From: Pelistega europaea
GTDB lineage: Bacteria > Pseudomonadota > Gammaproteobacteria > Burkholderiales > Burkholderiaceae_B
Reading direction: 5' to 3'
Assembly: GCF_013133775.1 (NCBI RefSeq)
Contig: NZ_JABGBO010000005.1
Span: 170,723-234,722 of the forward strand
Length of the DNA stretch: 64,000 nt
Shown: in pieces, positions 1-8,753 of the stretch
Position numbering within the stretch: position 1 is the first letter of the stretch
Layout of the letters: each line of letters opens with the position of its first letter
The notes under the pieces: generated by a model
Seen by the model: only the letters and a program-made list of their open reading frames with translations
What the model was told of the DNA's origin: nothing
Databases searched by the model: none
Made by a program: the position numbers and the translations under genes

Positions 1-268
1 CATAGCCATAGCAGCCGGTCACCACAGCAGCAATCACCAACATACTCATAATGAGTACAGGTACGGGAATACTCCCACCTACGCCTAGTGAGGTTAATGT
101 CACTAGCCCCACATAAGCTCCAATCATATAAATCTCACCATGGGCAAAGTTAATCATGCCGATGATGCCATACACCATGGTGTAACCAATCGCAATCAGC
201 GCATAAATGGCCCCCAACGAGAGACCGTTAAATAGTTGCTGAAGAAATTGTGGTAAAAATGTTTCCAT
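1..268 (-). CDS. livH: Branched-chain amino acid ABC transporter permease LivH (3' end outside the window)
   Basis: The reverse strand from the ATG at 266-268 reads [19 protein letters not shown], then [20 protein letters not shown] and [13 protein letters not shown]. This is the classic start of LivH, an inner-membrane permease of the high-affinity Leu/Ile/Val importer. About 89 codons are present and the gene leaves the window at base 1. A GGAG lies just upstream of the start codon. The four LivK-type binding proteins further right in this window are plausible partners, but they are separated from livH by proC, ugp and the PepSY reductase. Confident family call; substrate range is inferred. 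Confidence 0.9.
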   Translation of the reverse strand, partial: METFLPQFLQQLFNGLSLGAIYALIAIGYTMVYGIIGMINFAHGEIYMIGAYVGLVTLTSLGVGGSIPVPVLIMSMLVIAAVVTGCYGY

Positions 269-392
269 TCCTACTCCCCGAAGTAAAACTAATAAAGCCT
301 CTATTTCAACAGAGATTTAAACCTTGCCTATTTTATCGGCCCAGACAGCTAGATTCTATTAGGTTTTACGCTAGGATACCAACTGCCTCATC

Positions 393-418
393 AAAACTGC
401 ACTATTGTAGTGCGTTTT
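393..418 (-). terminator. Probable terminator downstream of proC
   Basis: GCACTA (399-404) pairs with TAGTGC (408-413) around a TTG loop, flanked by AAAAC and GTTTT that extend the stem with one bulged base. It lies about 70 nt past the proC stop. The rest of the spacer between proC and livH holds only the presumed livH promoter, which I could not pin down. Confidence 0.55.
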
Positions 419-483
419 TAAAAGAATACTATCCGTATAACTACGAATATGGGCAATACCAGAGCATATTCTGCCCGCCATGA

Positions 484-1302
484 TTAAGTGCCAAGTTCTT
501 TTGCCATCTCTGCAGAACGTGCTGCTGCTGCTGCCATAGCTTGTGCCACAATATCCTCTAAATGATGTTCTTGAAAGACACTTAATGCCCGTAAAGTGGT
601 TCCTCCCTTGGAAGAAACATTAGCACGTAACTGGGCCGGAGACTCTCCTGTGCTTTCAACCATCTTGGCCCCACCAGCAACCGTGGCTACAGCCAACTGT
701 TTGGCTTGCTCTTCAGTCAACCCCAATTTCACCCCGCCAGCAATAAGTGCCTCGATAAACAGGTAAACATAGGCAGGACCACTACCTGACAATGCACACA
801 CTGCATCAATCAAAAACTCTTCGTTTACACGAATAACCAACCCCATACAACGTAATAAATTTTCAGCATAAAGAACACTCTCTTCACTCACTGCTGGGGT
901 TGCAAAAAGACCTGTTGCCCCCATCCCTACTAAGCAAGGAGTATTGGGCATTGCACGGATAATTAAGTCATGTTCTAACCAACGTCCCAGTGAAGTCACA
1001 TTAATTCCAGCTGCCACACTGATAATAAGCGTATTTTTGGTCAAAAACGGCTTAATAGATAGGCAAACCTCTTTCAGATTCTGTGGTTTAACTGCTAATA
1101 CCCAAGTTTTGCAATGACTTAATGTCTCGCTTACCTCTAATGAAGTTGTCGCTCCCATCGCTGCCCATAAATCGGCTTTACTCTGATTATGATCAATCAC
1201 ATATAAAGATGTTTGCTCTCCTTTTGTGGTAACAATACCACGCCCCATGGCCTGTGCCATATTACCACCACCTATAAAAGCCACATCAAATGACTTACTC
1301 AT
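484..1302 (-). CDS. proC: Pyrroline-5-carboxylate reductase ProC
   Basis: Catalyses the NAD(P)H-dependent reduction of 1-pyrroline-5-carboxylate to L-proline, the last step of proline synthesis, in the cytosol. The N-terminal Rossmann motif GGGNMAQAMGRG is present, followed by the family signature ALSGSGPAYVYLFIEAL in the dimerisation domain and SSKGGTTLRAL near the C-terminus. At 272 residues it has the usual family length. Two ATG codons are adjacent; the second (1300-1302) is preferred because AGGAG then lies 7 nt upstream, against 4 nt for the first. It is divergent from ugpB and appears monocistronic, with a terminator at 393-418. Confidence 0.95.
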   Translation of the reverse strand: MSKSFDVAFIGGGNMAQAMGRGIVTTKGEQTSLYVIDHNQSKADLWAAMGATTSLEVSETLSHCKTWVLAVKPQNLKEVCLSIKPFLTKNTLIISVAAGINVTSLGRWLEHDLIIRAMPNTPCLVGMGATGLFATPAVSEESVLYAENLLRCMGLVIRVNEEFLIDAVCALSGSGPAYVYLFIEALIAGGVKLGLTEEQAKQLAVATVAGGAKMVESTGESPAQLRANVSSKGGTTLRALSVFQEHHLEDIVAQAMAAAAARSAEMAKELGT

Positions 1303-1422
1303 CATTGCACTCCTTTTTTCATAGAGAAATCCTAGGGTTTCCCACTAGAAACTTTCATTAAGCTGACAAAACCCAAAGAGTAAGTTTAACATAGTGCCTA
1401 AGTTTAAAAAGATTCTTCTTTT

Positions 1423-1453
1423 GCTTCACACGTTTGTCACAAACGAGTAATAT
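1423..1453 (+). promoter_or_regulatory. Candidate Pho box and palindromic operator upstream of ugpB
   Basis: Two 7-mers 11 bp apart, GCTTCAC (1423-1429) and TTGTCAC (1434-1440), resemble PhoB half-sites, the second much better than the first. They overlap a perfect inverted repeat, CGTTTGT-C-ACAAACG (1431-1445). A TAATAT at 1448-1453 could be the -10. In E. coli the ugp operon is in the Pho regulon, and the phoX gene in this window has a much cleaner Pho box. The palindrome may instead belong to a different regulator. Confidence 0.45.
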
Positions 1454-1525
1454 TATGTGCATTGCTACATATCAGTAGCGTTTTTTCGCTGATTTTCCAG
1501 CGTTCCTTTATGGAGAGACAATACA

Positions 1526-2833
1526 ATGAAATTTATTCCCAAAGCTTTATCTCTTGCTGCCTTATTAGCTGCCACTAGCAACGCCTACGCGGTGACTGAC
1601 ATCTCTATCTGGCACTCTATGGAAGGCACATTGGGCGAACGCCTCAATGAAATCGTTGCTGATTTTAATAAAAGCCAATCTGACTACAAAGTAACCGCTA
1701 CTTACAAAGGTAACTATGGTGAGTCAATGAATGCTGGTATTGCTGCTTATCGTGCAGGTAAGGCTCCTGACATCATTCAAGTATTTGAAGTAGGTACTGC
1801 AACAATGATGTTCTCAAAAGGTGCTATCAAACCTATTCAACAAATGAGTGAAGAAGTAGGTAATCCTATTGATCCATCTAAATTTGTCCCTGGTATTGCA
1901 GGCTACTATTCAGAGCCCAACGGTAAGTTAGCTTCTATGCCTTTTAATAGCTCTACCCCTGTTTTCTACTACAACAAAGATTTGTTCAAAAAAGCAGGGC
2001 TAGATGTCAACAACCCACCTAAAACTTACCAAGAAATCCGTGAAGCAGCGAAAAAACTTAAAGCAGCTGGTGTTCAATGTGGCTATACCACTTCTTGGCC
2101 ATCATGGGTATTAGTAGAGAACTTTGGTGCATTACACAATATCCCTTATGCCTCTAAAAATAATGGCTTTGATGGTTTAGATGCACGCATTAACCTATTG
2201 CAAGACGGCTTTGTTAAGCATTTTGAATTGCTCAACGAGATGGCTAAAGAAGGTACTTTCACCTATGCTGGTCGTGCTGATGCAGGTAATGCCCAATTCT
2301 CATCTGGTAACTGCGCAATGTTCACCGGTTCCAGTGGTTCACGCGGTGGCTTTATGAAAACAGCGAAGTTTGAATTCGGTATTGGTCGCCTACCTTACAA
2401 TAGCGACTTGGTAAAAGAGCCTCAAAACAGTGTGATTGGTGGTGCCTCTTTATGGGTATTTAGCAAGAAGTCTCCTGAAGTATACAAAGGTGTGACCGCT
2501 TTCTTCCACTATTTATCTAGCACAGATGTAGCTGCTAAATGGCACCAAGACACTGGTTATGTTCCAGTCGTAAAAAGTGCTTATGAGGCCACTAAAGCAG
2601 CTGGTTTCTATGACAAGAATCCAGGTACTGATATTCCTTTCCTACAACTTAATGTAGCAACCACAGATGCTTCTCGTGGTGTTCGTCTCGGCTTCTTACC
2701 ACAAATCCGTGACATCCAAGAAGGCGAAATGGAAAAAATCTTCTCTCAAAAAGAATCTGTTAAAGAAGGTTTAGAAGAGATGAACAAACGTGCTAATGAA
2801 TTACTAACACGTTTTGAAAACAGCAATAAATAA
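1526..2833 (+). CDS. ugpB: sn-Glycerol-3-phosphate ABC transporter, periplasmic binding protein UgpB
   Basis: Periplasmic substrate-binding protein that delivers glycerol-3-phosphate or its diesters to the UgpAE permease. A Sec signal peptide (about residues 1-22, cleavage after AYA) precedes a family-1 extracellular solute-binding fold. The mature start TDISIWHSMEGTLGE and the segments YKGNYGESMNAGIAAYRAG and IGGASLWVF are typical of UgpB, and the length of 435 residues matches E. coli UgpB. The ATG is preceded by GGAGAGACAATACA. It is the first gene of ugpBAEC; a stable hairpin between ugpB and ugpA may let the binding protein be made in excess. Confidence is high because all four genes occur in the standard order. 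Confidence 0.93.
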   Translation: MKFIPKALSLAALLAATSNAYAVTDISIWHSMEGTLGERLNEIVADFNKSQSDYKVTATYKGNYGESMNAGIAAYRAGKAPDIIQVFEVGTATMMFSKGAIKPIQQMSEEVGNPIDPSKFVPGIAGYYSEPNGKLASMPFNSSTPVFYYNKDLFKKAGLDVNNPPKTYQEIREAAKKLKAAGVQCGYTTSWPSWVLVENFGALHNIPYASKNNGFDGLDARINLLQDGFVKHFELLNEMAKEGTFTYAGRADAGNAQFSSGNCAMFTGSSGSRGGFMKTAKFEFGIGRLPYNSDLVKEPQNSVIGGASLWVFSKKSPEVYKGVTAFFHYLSSTDVAAKWHQDTGYVPVVKSAYEATKAAGFYDKNPGTDIPFLQLNVATTDASRGVRLGFLPQIRDIQEGEMEKIFSQKESVKEGLEEMNKRANELLTRFENSNK

Positions 2834-2859
2834 TTTACTTTTTATTGTTTGTTATATAA

Positions 2860-2884
2860 TACTGCGGGATTCCCTCCCGCAGTA
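2860..2884 (+). terminator. Intercistronic hairpin between ugpB and ugpA
   Basis: ACTGCGGGA (2861-2869) pairs perfectly with TCCCGCAGT (2875-2883) around a 5-nt loop, plus one flanking T-A pair. No T-run follows, so it looks like an attenuating or 3'-end-protecting hairpin rather than a full terminator. This placement, after a binding-protein gene and before its permease genes, is common. Confidence 0.6.
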
Positions 2885-2906
2885 ATTATTTATGAGTATT
2901 TGATGT

Positions 2907-3788
2907 ATGGAAAAACGTGTTGTCTTCACGCATAAGGTACTCCCGTACCTACTATTAGCCCCTCAACTCGCCATCACCTTAGTCTTTTTCTTCTGGCCTG
3001 CTGGTCAAGCGATTTGGCAGTCCTTTTTCATTGAAAGCGCTTTTGGTGGAGATGCTGAATTTGTCGGATTTGAGAACTATACTCGCTTATTTTCCGACCC
3101 TAACTACTATGACTCTTTCTGGGTAACTATTATTTTCGCTGTATTGGTGGCAGGTATTGGACTTGCCGTGGCGTTGTTACTCGCTGTCATGGCAGATCGT
3201 GTAGTGAAATTCGCTACTGCATATAAAACATTGATTATTTGGCCCTATGCCGTTGCTCCTGCTGTTGTCGGTGTGTTATGGGCATTTATGTTCTCCCCTG
3301 CTATTGGTACCGTAGCTGTGTATATTACCAAACTCGGTTTTAGCTGGAATCCACAATTAAATCCAAACAATGCCCTCTTTTTAGTTGTGATGGCAGCAAT
3401 TTGGAAGCAAGTTTCTTATAACTTCTTATTCTTCCTAGCAGGTTTGCAGGCGATTCCTCGCTCTTTAATTGAAGCTGCTGCTATTGATGGAGCTTCTCCT
3501 GCTCGTCGCTTCTGGACGATTGTATTTCCATTATTATCACCCACCACTTTCTTCTTGTTGGTGATTAATATGGTTTACGCTTTCTTTGATACTTTTGCGA
3601 TTATTGATATTACCACCCAAGGTGGTCCAGGCTCTGCAACCAACGTCCTTGTGTACAATGTGTACAAAACCGCCTTTAAGTCGTTTGACTATGGCTCATC
3701 AGGGGCTCAATCGGTTATTTTATTATTAATCGTTATTGCACTCACGGTTGTACAGTTCCGTTATATTGACCGTAAAGTACAGTACTAG
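2907..3788 (+). CDS. ugpA: Glycerol-3-phosphate ABC transporter permease UgpA
   Basis: Inner-membrane permease subunit with about six hydrophobic segments in 293 residues, the usual size. The cytoplasmic EAA loop that contacts the ATPase is seen as [20 protein letters not shown] near residues 189-208. The N-terminus lies close before the first membrane segment ([19 protein letters not shown]), as in MalF/UgpA-type permeases. It follows ugpB after a 73-nt hairpin-bearing gap and is followed by ugpE after 14 nt. Confidence 0.93.
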   Translation: MEKRVVFTHKVLPYLLLAPQLAITLVFFFWPAGQAIWQSFFIESAFGGDAEFVGFENYTRLFSDPNYYDSFWVTIIFAVLVAGIGLAVALLLAVMADRVVKFATAYKTLIIWPYAVAPAVVGVLWAFMFSPAIGTVAVYITKLGFSWNPQLNPNNALFLVVMAAIWKQVSYNFLFFLAGLQAIPRSLIEAAAIDGASPARRFWTIVFPLLSPTTFFLLVINMVYAFFDTFAIIDITTQGGPGSATNVLVYNVYKTAFKSFDYGSSGAQSVILLLIVIALTVVQFRYIDRKVQY

Positions 3789-3802
3789 TCAGGAGATTAA
3801 CT

Positions 3803-4648
3803 ATGGTAGAACGACGTCCTTGGCTAGATGTACTAGCCCACGCTACACTGATTATCGGTTTAATTTTAGTGGCATTTCCTCTTTATATGGCTTTTGTTGC
3901 GTCTACACAAACCGCCCAAGAAGCTGCTAATGCCCCTATGTCCCTTATCCCCGGCTCTCATATGATTGAGAACTACCACAACGCCCTCATGGGTACAGGC
4001 AGTGCCAATGCACAACCTGTTGGTCATATGCTATGGGTAAGTTTTGTGACTGCAATGATTATTTCAGTCGGTAAAATTACGATTTCCATGCTATCCGCAT
4101 TTGCTATCGTATATTTCCGCTTCCCATTTCGCATGACATTCTTTTGGTTGATTTTCGTCACCCTCATGTTACCTGTGGAAGTACGGATTTCACCGACCTT
4201 TGAGGTTGTTTCAAGTCTTGGTCTAGTAAACTCTTATGCAGGATTGACCTTGCCCTTGATTGCCTCAGCAACAGCAACTTTCCTTTTCCGTCAATTTTTC
4301 CTCACCGTGCCTGATGAGCTTATTGAGGCAGCACGGATTGATGGAGCAGGACCGATGCGCTTTTTCAAAGATATTTTATTTCCGCTATCACGCACTAGTA
4401 TAGCTGCCCTCTTTGTGATTCAATTCACCTATGGGTGGAACCAATACCTCTGGCCTCTAGTGATGAAAACCACCGAAGACTTTACACCTATCGTTGTGGG
4501 TATTCGCACTATGATTGGCGGAGGCGACAGCTTTACCAGTTGGAATATTGTGATGGCAACCGCTATCCTTGCCATGCTTCCACCGGGCTTGGTCGTGTTA
4601 TTAATGCAAAAATGGTTTGTTAAGGGTCTCGTGGACTCAGAAAAATAG
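3803..4648 (+). CDS. ugpE: Glycerol-3-phosphate ABC transporter permease UgpE
   Basis: Second inner-membrane permease of the Ugp importer, MalG-like, 281 residues as in E. coli UgpE. The EAA loop [20 protein letters not shown] is present, along with a conserved C-terminal segment ([13 protein letters not shown]). AGGAG lies 8 nt before the ATG. It is 14 nt downstream of ugpA and 9 nt upstream of ugpC, so it is co-transcribed with both. Confidence 0.93.
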   Translation: MVERRPWLDVLAHATLIIGLILVAFPLYMAFVASTQTAQEAANAPMSLIPGSHMIENYHNALMGTGSANAQPVGHMLWVSFVTAMIISVGKITISMLSAFAIVYFRFPFRMTFFWLIFVTLMLPVEVRISPTFEVVSSLGLVNSYAGLTLPLIASATATFLFRQFFLTVPDELIEAARIDGAGPMRFFKDILFPLSRTSIAALFVIQFTYGWNQYLWPLVMKTTEDFTPIVVGIRTMIGGGDSFTSWNIVMATAILAMLPPGLVVLLMQKWFVKGLVDSEK

Positions 4649-4657
4649 GATTTTATA

Positions 4658-5743
4658 ATGGCAACGTTAAGTTTTAAACAAGTCAAAAAGGTCTATCCCG
4701 GCAATGTTAAAGTCATTCATGGAGTGGATTTAGATGTCAAAGATGGAGAGTTTATCGTTATCGTAGGTCCCTCTGGCTGCGGTAAGTCAACGCTAATGCG
4801 TATGGTGGCTGGTCTTGAGTCCGTCACTGAGGGGCATATTGAGATTGATGCTAAAGTAGTAAATGATTTGGAACCAGCAGATCGCGATATTGCGATGGTA
4901 TTCCAGAACTATGCCCTCTACCCCCATATGTCAGTGTATGAAAACATGGCTTATGGGCTTAAAATCCGCAAGCTCAGCAAAGAAGAAATCGATAGCCGTG
5001 TACAAGCAGCAGCGAAAATCTTAGAGCTTAATCATTTGTTAGATCGTCGCCCTCGCCAATTATCTGGAGGTCAACGCCAACGTGTAGCTATGGGTCGTGC
5101 TATTGTCCGAGAACCTAAAGTGTTCTTATTTGATGAACCATTATCAAACTTGGATGCAAAACTACGCGTGCAAATGCGTCTGGAGATTCAAAAACTACAT
5201 CAACGCCTAAAAACCACAAGTCTTTATGTTACCCATGACCAAGTGGAAGCTATGACACTAGCTGGTCGTATGGTAGTGATGAACAAAGGTTATGCAGAGC
5301 AAATTGGTACTCCTGTCGAGGTGTTTGAGCGTCCTGCTTCTACCTTTGTTGCTAGCTTTATTGGTTCTCCTCCAATGAACTTGATGAATGTGTCTGTCAG
5401 TGAAGATGGTCGTATTACCGCTGAAGATGGTACAATTCTTGCCATTGATAACCAAGACATTGCTCCTGCCGTAAAGGGTAAAAAAGTTATTCTAGGTATT
5501 CGCCCTGAGCATCTTAGCCTACATATTGCCCAATTCCCAGTGAAAGTGGAGATGGTTGAGATTCTTGGTTCAGAACAACTTATTCACTGCAAACTCGGCA
5601 CTCAAGATTTAGTTATCCGTGCAGACTTACATGAGACAGATGATAAACCTATCAAAGCTGGTGATACCATTCAAATCGGTAGCAATCCTAAATTCTCATT
5701 GCACTGGTTTGACCCAGAGACAACTCGTCGCATTGAGGACTAA
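4658..5743 (+). CDS. ugpC: Glycerol-3-phosphate ABC transporter ATP-binding protein UgpC
   Basis: Cytoplasmic ATPase of the Ugp importer. Motifs in order: Walker [10 protein letters not shown] (about 38-46), Q-loop [12 protein letters not shown], signature [14 protein letters not shown], Walker [13 protein letters not shown], the H-loop in VTHDQ, and a C-terminal TOBE-type domain (about 235-361) containing [11 protein letters not shown]. Length 361 is normal for the MalK/UgpC family. It is the last gene of the operon and is followed by a terminator at 5815-5849. No ugpQ phosphodiesterase gene follows. Confidence 0.93.
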   Translation: MATLSFKQVKKVYPGNVKVIHGVDLDVKDGEFIVIVGPSGCGKSTLMRMVAGLESVTEGHIEIDAKVVNDLEPADRDIAMVFQNYALYPHMSVYENMAYGLKIRKLSKEEIDSRVQAAAKILELNHLLDRRPRQLSGGQRQRVAMGRAIVREPKVFLFDEPLSNLDAKLRVQMRLEIQKLHQRLKTTSLYVTHDQVEAMTLAGRMVVMNKGYAEQIGTPVEVFERPASTFVASFIGSPPMNLMNVSVSEDGRITAEDGTILAIDNQDIAPAVKGKKVILGIRPEHLSLHIAQFPVKVEMVEILGSEQLIHCKLGTQDLVIRADLHETDDKPIKAGDTIQIGSNPKFSLHWFDPETTRRIED

Positions 5744-5814
5744 CTTCATTCCAATAGTATTAAGCTAAAGGTACTGTCTTTAACCTTAATCAAGTGTCCC
5801 TAGTCTCAACAACC

Positions 5815-5850
5815 AAGCCCCTAATATTAGGTAAATAATTTAGGGGCTTT
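5815..5850 (+). terminator. Terminator of the ugp operon
   Basis: AAGCCCCTAA (5815-5824) pairs perfectly with TTAGGGGCTT (5840-5849) and is followed by a T-rich stretch. It lies in the convergent gap between ugpC and the PepSY reductase and may serve both strands. Confidence 0.75.
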
Positions 5851-5915
5851 ATTATTCAGCACTAAAACGTGTTATGCAGTAATGCCCCTACCTAAATAAT
5901 TTAGGGGCTTTATTA
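5832..5915. repeat. Tandem duplication of the terminator's right half (period 61 bp)
   Basis: The 23 bases at 5832-5854 recur exactly at 5893-5915. The second copy forms its own shorter hairpin (GCCCCTA 5884-5890 with TAGGGGC 5902-5908) and reaches into the stop codon of the minus-strand PepSY reductase gene. It belongs to a window-wide class of short intergenic tandem duplications. Confidence 0.85.
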
Positions 5916-8453
5916 ATAAACATCGCGTTTATAACGTTGCTGTATTTTTAATTGTTCCAACTGCTGATCTCCTAGCACTTGACGCAATGCCTTATCCACT
6001 CCAGCAGCCATACCTTGCAAGCTACCACAGACATAGATAACCGCCCCTTGTTCCACCCATTGTTGTAGGCGTTGTGCTTGTTGGATTAGCAAATCTTGAA
6101 CATAAACTTTCGTATGTTGGTCACGTGAAAAAGCACAATCTACATGTCTTAACATACCTTGTTGTTGCCATGCTTGGATTTGATTACTGCAAAAGAAATC
6201 ATATTGTTGTTGACGTTCACCAAAGAGTAACCAGTTTTGTATTTGATGTTGCGAACAGCGCTGTTTAATTAAACTTAACACCCCAGCAAGTCCAGTGCCA
6301 TTAGCAATGAAAATAGCTGGTGCTTCATTATTCAATAGATGGAACGATGGGTTGCTACGAATATGCATCAAGATGTCATTATCCTGCGGTGCATATTGTG
6401 TCATCCAACCTGAACCTAATCCTAAACCACCATCAACATGCTTTTGACGAATCAAAAGCTGCACTTCCCCTTCTTCAGGCAATGAGGCAATGGAGTATTC
6501 TCTAGTGGGCAATAAATCTAAATGCTCTGCCTTTTTATCCCAATCTATAGGGACATGGATTAAGTCACGATATATGAAATCTGCCATCACATTAGTAGGC
6601 AAACCATATTGTTGTGCAAAATGTTGTAGTCGCTCAGCACTATTCCCACAAAGCACCTCAACAATATCCCCTGCCTGCCATGAAACCGCCATCTCATCAG
6701 GGGTTGCGGATAGCTCTACCAAAGCATTGCCTGTCTGACTAACAACAGCTCCTTGAGGTTGAAGATAAAGCTGGTACACAGGCTCACCCAGACTACCTTT
6801 ATTGATACATTGGCGTTTAACCATATGCCATTTAGTGAAAACCTTGGTGGGTAATGTCACCGATAAGTCCTGTCCTAGCACCTGAGCTAAAGACTGGTAC
6901 CACTGCAAAATACTTTGGGAATTACCGTCACTGACTTTAATCCAATCAAATAAAGGCGTTGCATGACTGTCAATAAGCCATTGATTAAGTTTCGCCCCAA
7001 ACCCACAGAAAGTATCGGCATAGTCTTGTGATCCCAAAGCCAATAATGCAAAGCGTAGATGTGATAAATCAGGATGTTGAGACAACTGATATTTCACAAA
7101 CTGAGCGGCTGCATCAGGAGCATCCCCTGAACCATAGGTACTTACAATGAACAACACCTTTTCTTGCTTGATAAGCTGCTCAACCGTACAGTCACTCAAA
7201 GGAGTAACCCTACAGGAGATATTTGCTTTATTAAACTGCTGTGCTGTATCATAAGCCAATTGCTCGGCTGTACCTGTTTGTGTTGCAAAAAATATTGACC
7301 AAGCGGCATCGGTAGAGACAGTACTGCCCAAACGTGTACGTGCCTGTAAAGTAAGGCGTTTTTGTTGTCTGCGTTTAAGATAAAGCAACCATCCAGTCAC
7401 AAAAAACAAAGGCATCAACAACGAGGCAAGCATAGCTAAAAAACGGAACCAACCACCAAAAAAACTACCACTATGCACAGGCAATATGCTAGAAGCAATT
7501 TTCTGATTCAATGGTTTGTCGGCATAAAGGCTAATCTTATTAAAGCTATCATTTGCCACCTGATAAGTGGCACTATTTCTAGCATGCTCATGTTGCGGAA
7601 TAGCATCAAAAAAACTGATGTTAACGGTCTGAGTATCCTTAGGAGTGTTGATTGTCAAAGAGGAATAATTACTCCCTAATTGACGATGAAAACTATCCCA
7701 TGCCTGTTGCATCAACTGAGTCGTATCATTTGAGGACAAAGAGGGAGTATTCACTGATGAATTGGGGGCGTTACGCTGTACATTTTCCACCCCAAGAACA
7801 GTATAAAAACCGCTACGCCACCAAGAATAAGACCATGTAAGACCAGTCACCGCAAATAACAGATAAAATACGACCATCCAAGTCCCTACTACAGCATGCA
7901 GGTTCCAAATAAAATTACGACCAGTCAGCTGAGGCTTAAGAAATAACCATTGCTTAATAGAGTGTTTACTTGGCCAGCGCAGGTAAATGCCGCTCAACAC
8001 AAAGAAAATTAACATAAGCATACAGAAACCTACAACTTGCCTACCCGTCATACCTGCAATTAAGCCACGGTGAATTAGTTCTACATATTTAAAAAAAACC
8101 ATGCCACGGACTGATGGCAATGTCTGTGCGGTATAAGGATTTACCATCACATTTAAGCCATGCCTAGCCCCTTCTTGGACAATATTAACTGTGGCAGCTT
8201 CGGTGGGAGATGTATTAACGGTAATGCTATTGATTATGGCATTAGGATTTTGTTGCATGAAATGTTGGTAAAGCTCAGCAGGTGTAAGTCGGGGAGAGAC
8301 TTCTGCCTGAACCTTATAACTATCGCTATTTATCCAACGTAGTATTTCTTCTTCATAAGAAAGAATAGCACCTGTGATTCCTATCAATGACAAAAGTAAA
8401 CCCACTGTAATACCAAAAAACCAGTGGATTTGAAATAAACATTTTTTAAACAT
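5913..8453 (-). CDS. PepSY-TM / flavodoxin / NADPH-flavin reductase fusion protein
   Basis: Multidomain inner-membrane flavoprotein, 846 residues. The N-terminal half is a PepSY-associated membrane module: a helix near residues 10-30, periplasmic PepSY-like stretches, histidine-bearing helices (LHAVVGTWMVVFYLLFAVTG near 186-206) and a last helix near 340-362. A flavodoxin domain follows (SIFFATQTGTAEQLA about 388-402; STYGSGDAPDAA). Then comes a cytochrome P450-reductase-like module: FAD-binding REYSIASLPEEG, pyridine-nucleotide segments ANGTGLAGVLSLI and LLFGERQQQYDFF, and C-terminal YVCGSLQGMAAGVDKAL. By family knowledge such proteins pass electrons from cytosolic NADPH across the membrane, often to ferric siderophores. 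The iron role is inferred, as no siderophore gene is nearby. It is a single gene with its own leader hairpin. Confidence 0.8.
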   Translation of the reverse strand: MFKKCLFQIHWFFGITVGLLLSLIGITGAILSYEEEILRWINSDSYKVQAEVSPRLTPAELYQHFMQQNPNAIINSITVNTSPTEAATVNIVQEGARHGLNVMVNPYTAQTLPSVRGMVFFKYVELIHRGLIAGMTGRQVVGFCMLMLIFFVLSGIYLRWPSKHSIKQWLFLKPQLTGRNFIWNLHAVVGTWMVVFYLLFAVTGLTWSYSWWRSGFYTVLGVENVQRNAPNSSVNTPSLSSNDTTQLMQQAWDSFHRQLGSNYSSLTINTPKDTQTVNISFFDAIPQHEHARNSATYQVANDSFNKISLYADKPLNQKIASSILPVHSGSFFGGWFRFLAMLASLLMPLFFVTGWLLYLKRRQQKRLTLQARTRLGSTVSTDAAWSIFFATQTGTAEQLAYDTAQQFNKANISCRVTPLSDCTVEQLIKQEKVLFIVSTYGSGDAPDAAAQFVKYQLSQHPDLSHLRFALLALGSQDYADTFCGFGAKLNQWLIDSHATPLFDWIKVSDGNSQSILQWYQSLAQVLGQDLSVTLPTKVFTKWHMVKRQCINKGSLGEPVYQLYLQPQGAVVSQTGNALVELSATPDEMAVSWQAGDIVEVLCGNSAERLQHFAQQYGLPTNVMADFIYRDLIHVPIDWDKKAEHLDLLPTREYSIASLPEEGEVQLLIRQKHVDGGLGLGSGWMTQYAPQDNDILMHIRSNPSFHLLNNEAPAIFIANGTGLAGVLSLIKQRCSQHQIQNWLLFGERQQQYDFFCSNQIQAWQQQGMLRHVDCAFSRDQHTKVYVQDLLIQQAQRLQQWVEQGAVIYVCGSLQGMAAGVDKALRQVLGDQQLEQLKIQQRYKRDVY

Positions 8454-8508
8454 GATGACAACCTATTTCCCCCCTTTGTTTGCGCGATATGCGTGAAACA
8501 GAAAATCT

Positions 8509-8538
8509 AGGAGAGACGTTATATTGTAACTCTCTCCT
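8509..8538 (-). promoter_or_regulatory. Inverted repeat in the leader of the PepSY reductase gene
   Basis: AGGAGAG (8509-8515) pairs with CTCTCCT (8532-8538), and inside it GTTA (8518-8521) pairs with TAAC (8527-8530), with one bulge. It sits 55-85 nt upstream of the start codon on the coding side. It could be an operator or a leader hairpin; it does not match a Fur box. Confidence 0.35.
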
Positions 8539-8561
8539 CAAAAAGTCATGACAAACGCAAA

Positions 8562-8683
8562 CACAGTGCAACAACTGATACAAAAAACGGTTGTCTTATA
8601 GAACAAAAAGCCTCTACCTAATCACAGTGCAACAACTGATACAAAAAACGGTTGTCTTATAGAATAAAAAGCCTCTACCTAAT
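8562..8683. repeat. 61-bp tandem direct repeat, two copies
   Basis: Copy 1 is 8562-8622 and copy 2 is 8623-8683. They differ at one base (GAACAAAAAG versus GAATAAAAAG). The right copy supplies the left arm of the terminator at 8667-8700. Near-identity suggests a recent duplication. Confidence 0.95.
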
Positions 8684-8700
8684 GTTAGGCAAAGGCTTTT
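8667..8700 (-). terminator. Terminator of the first livK-type gene
   Basis: AAAAGCCT (8667-8674) pairs with AGGCTTTT (8693-8700), with an inner stem CCTAA/TTAGG. Read on the minus strand it is followed by TTTTTATTCT, as expected for a rho-independent terminator of the gene at 8754-9854. Confidence 0.75.
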
Positions 8701-8753
8701 GTCTTGCCGTAAACAGCGAAGTTTCACGGCGTGCATAATAAAAACGTCAGTAA

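Noticed and set aside
8454..8560. Fur box upstream of the PepSY reductase
   Set aside because: No stretch resembles GATAAT repeats; the inverted repeat present has a different sequence.
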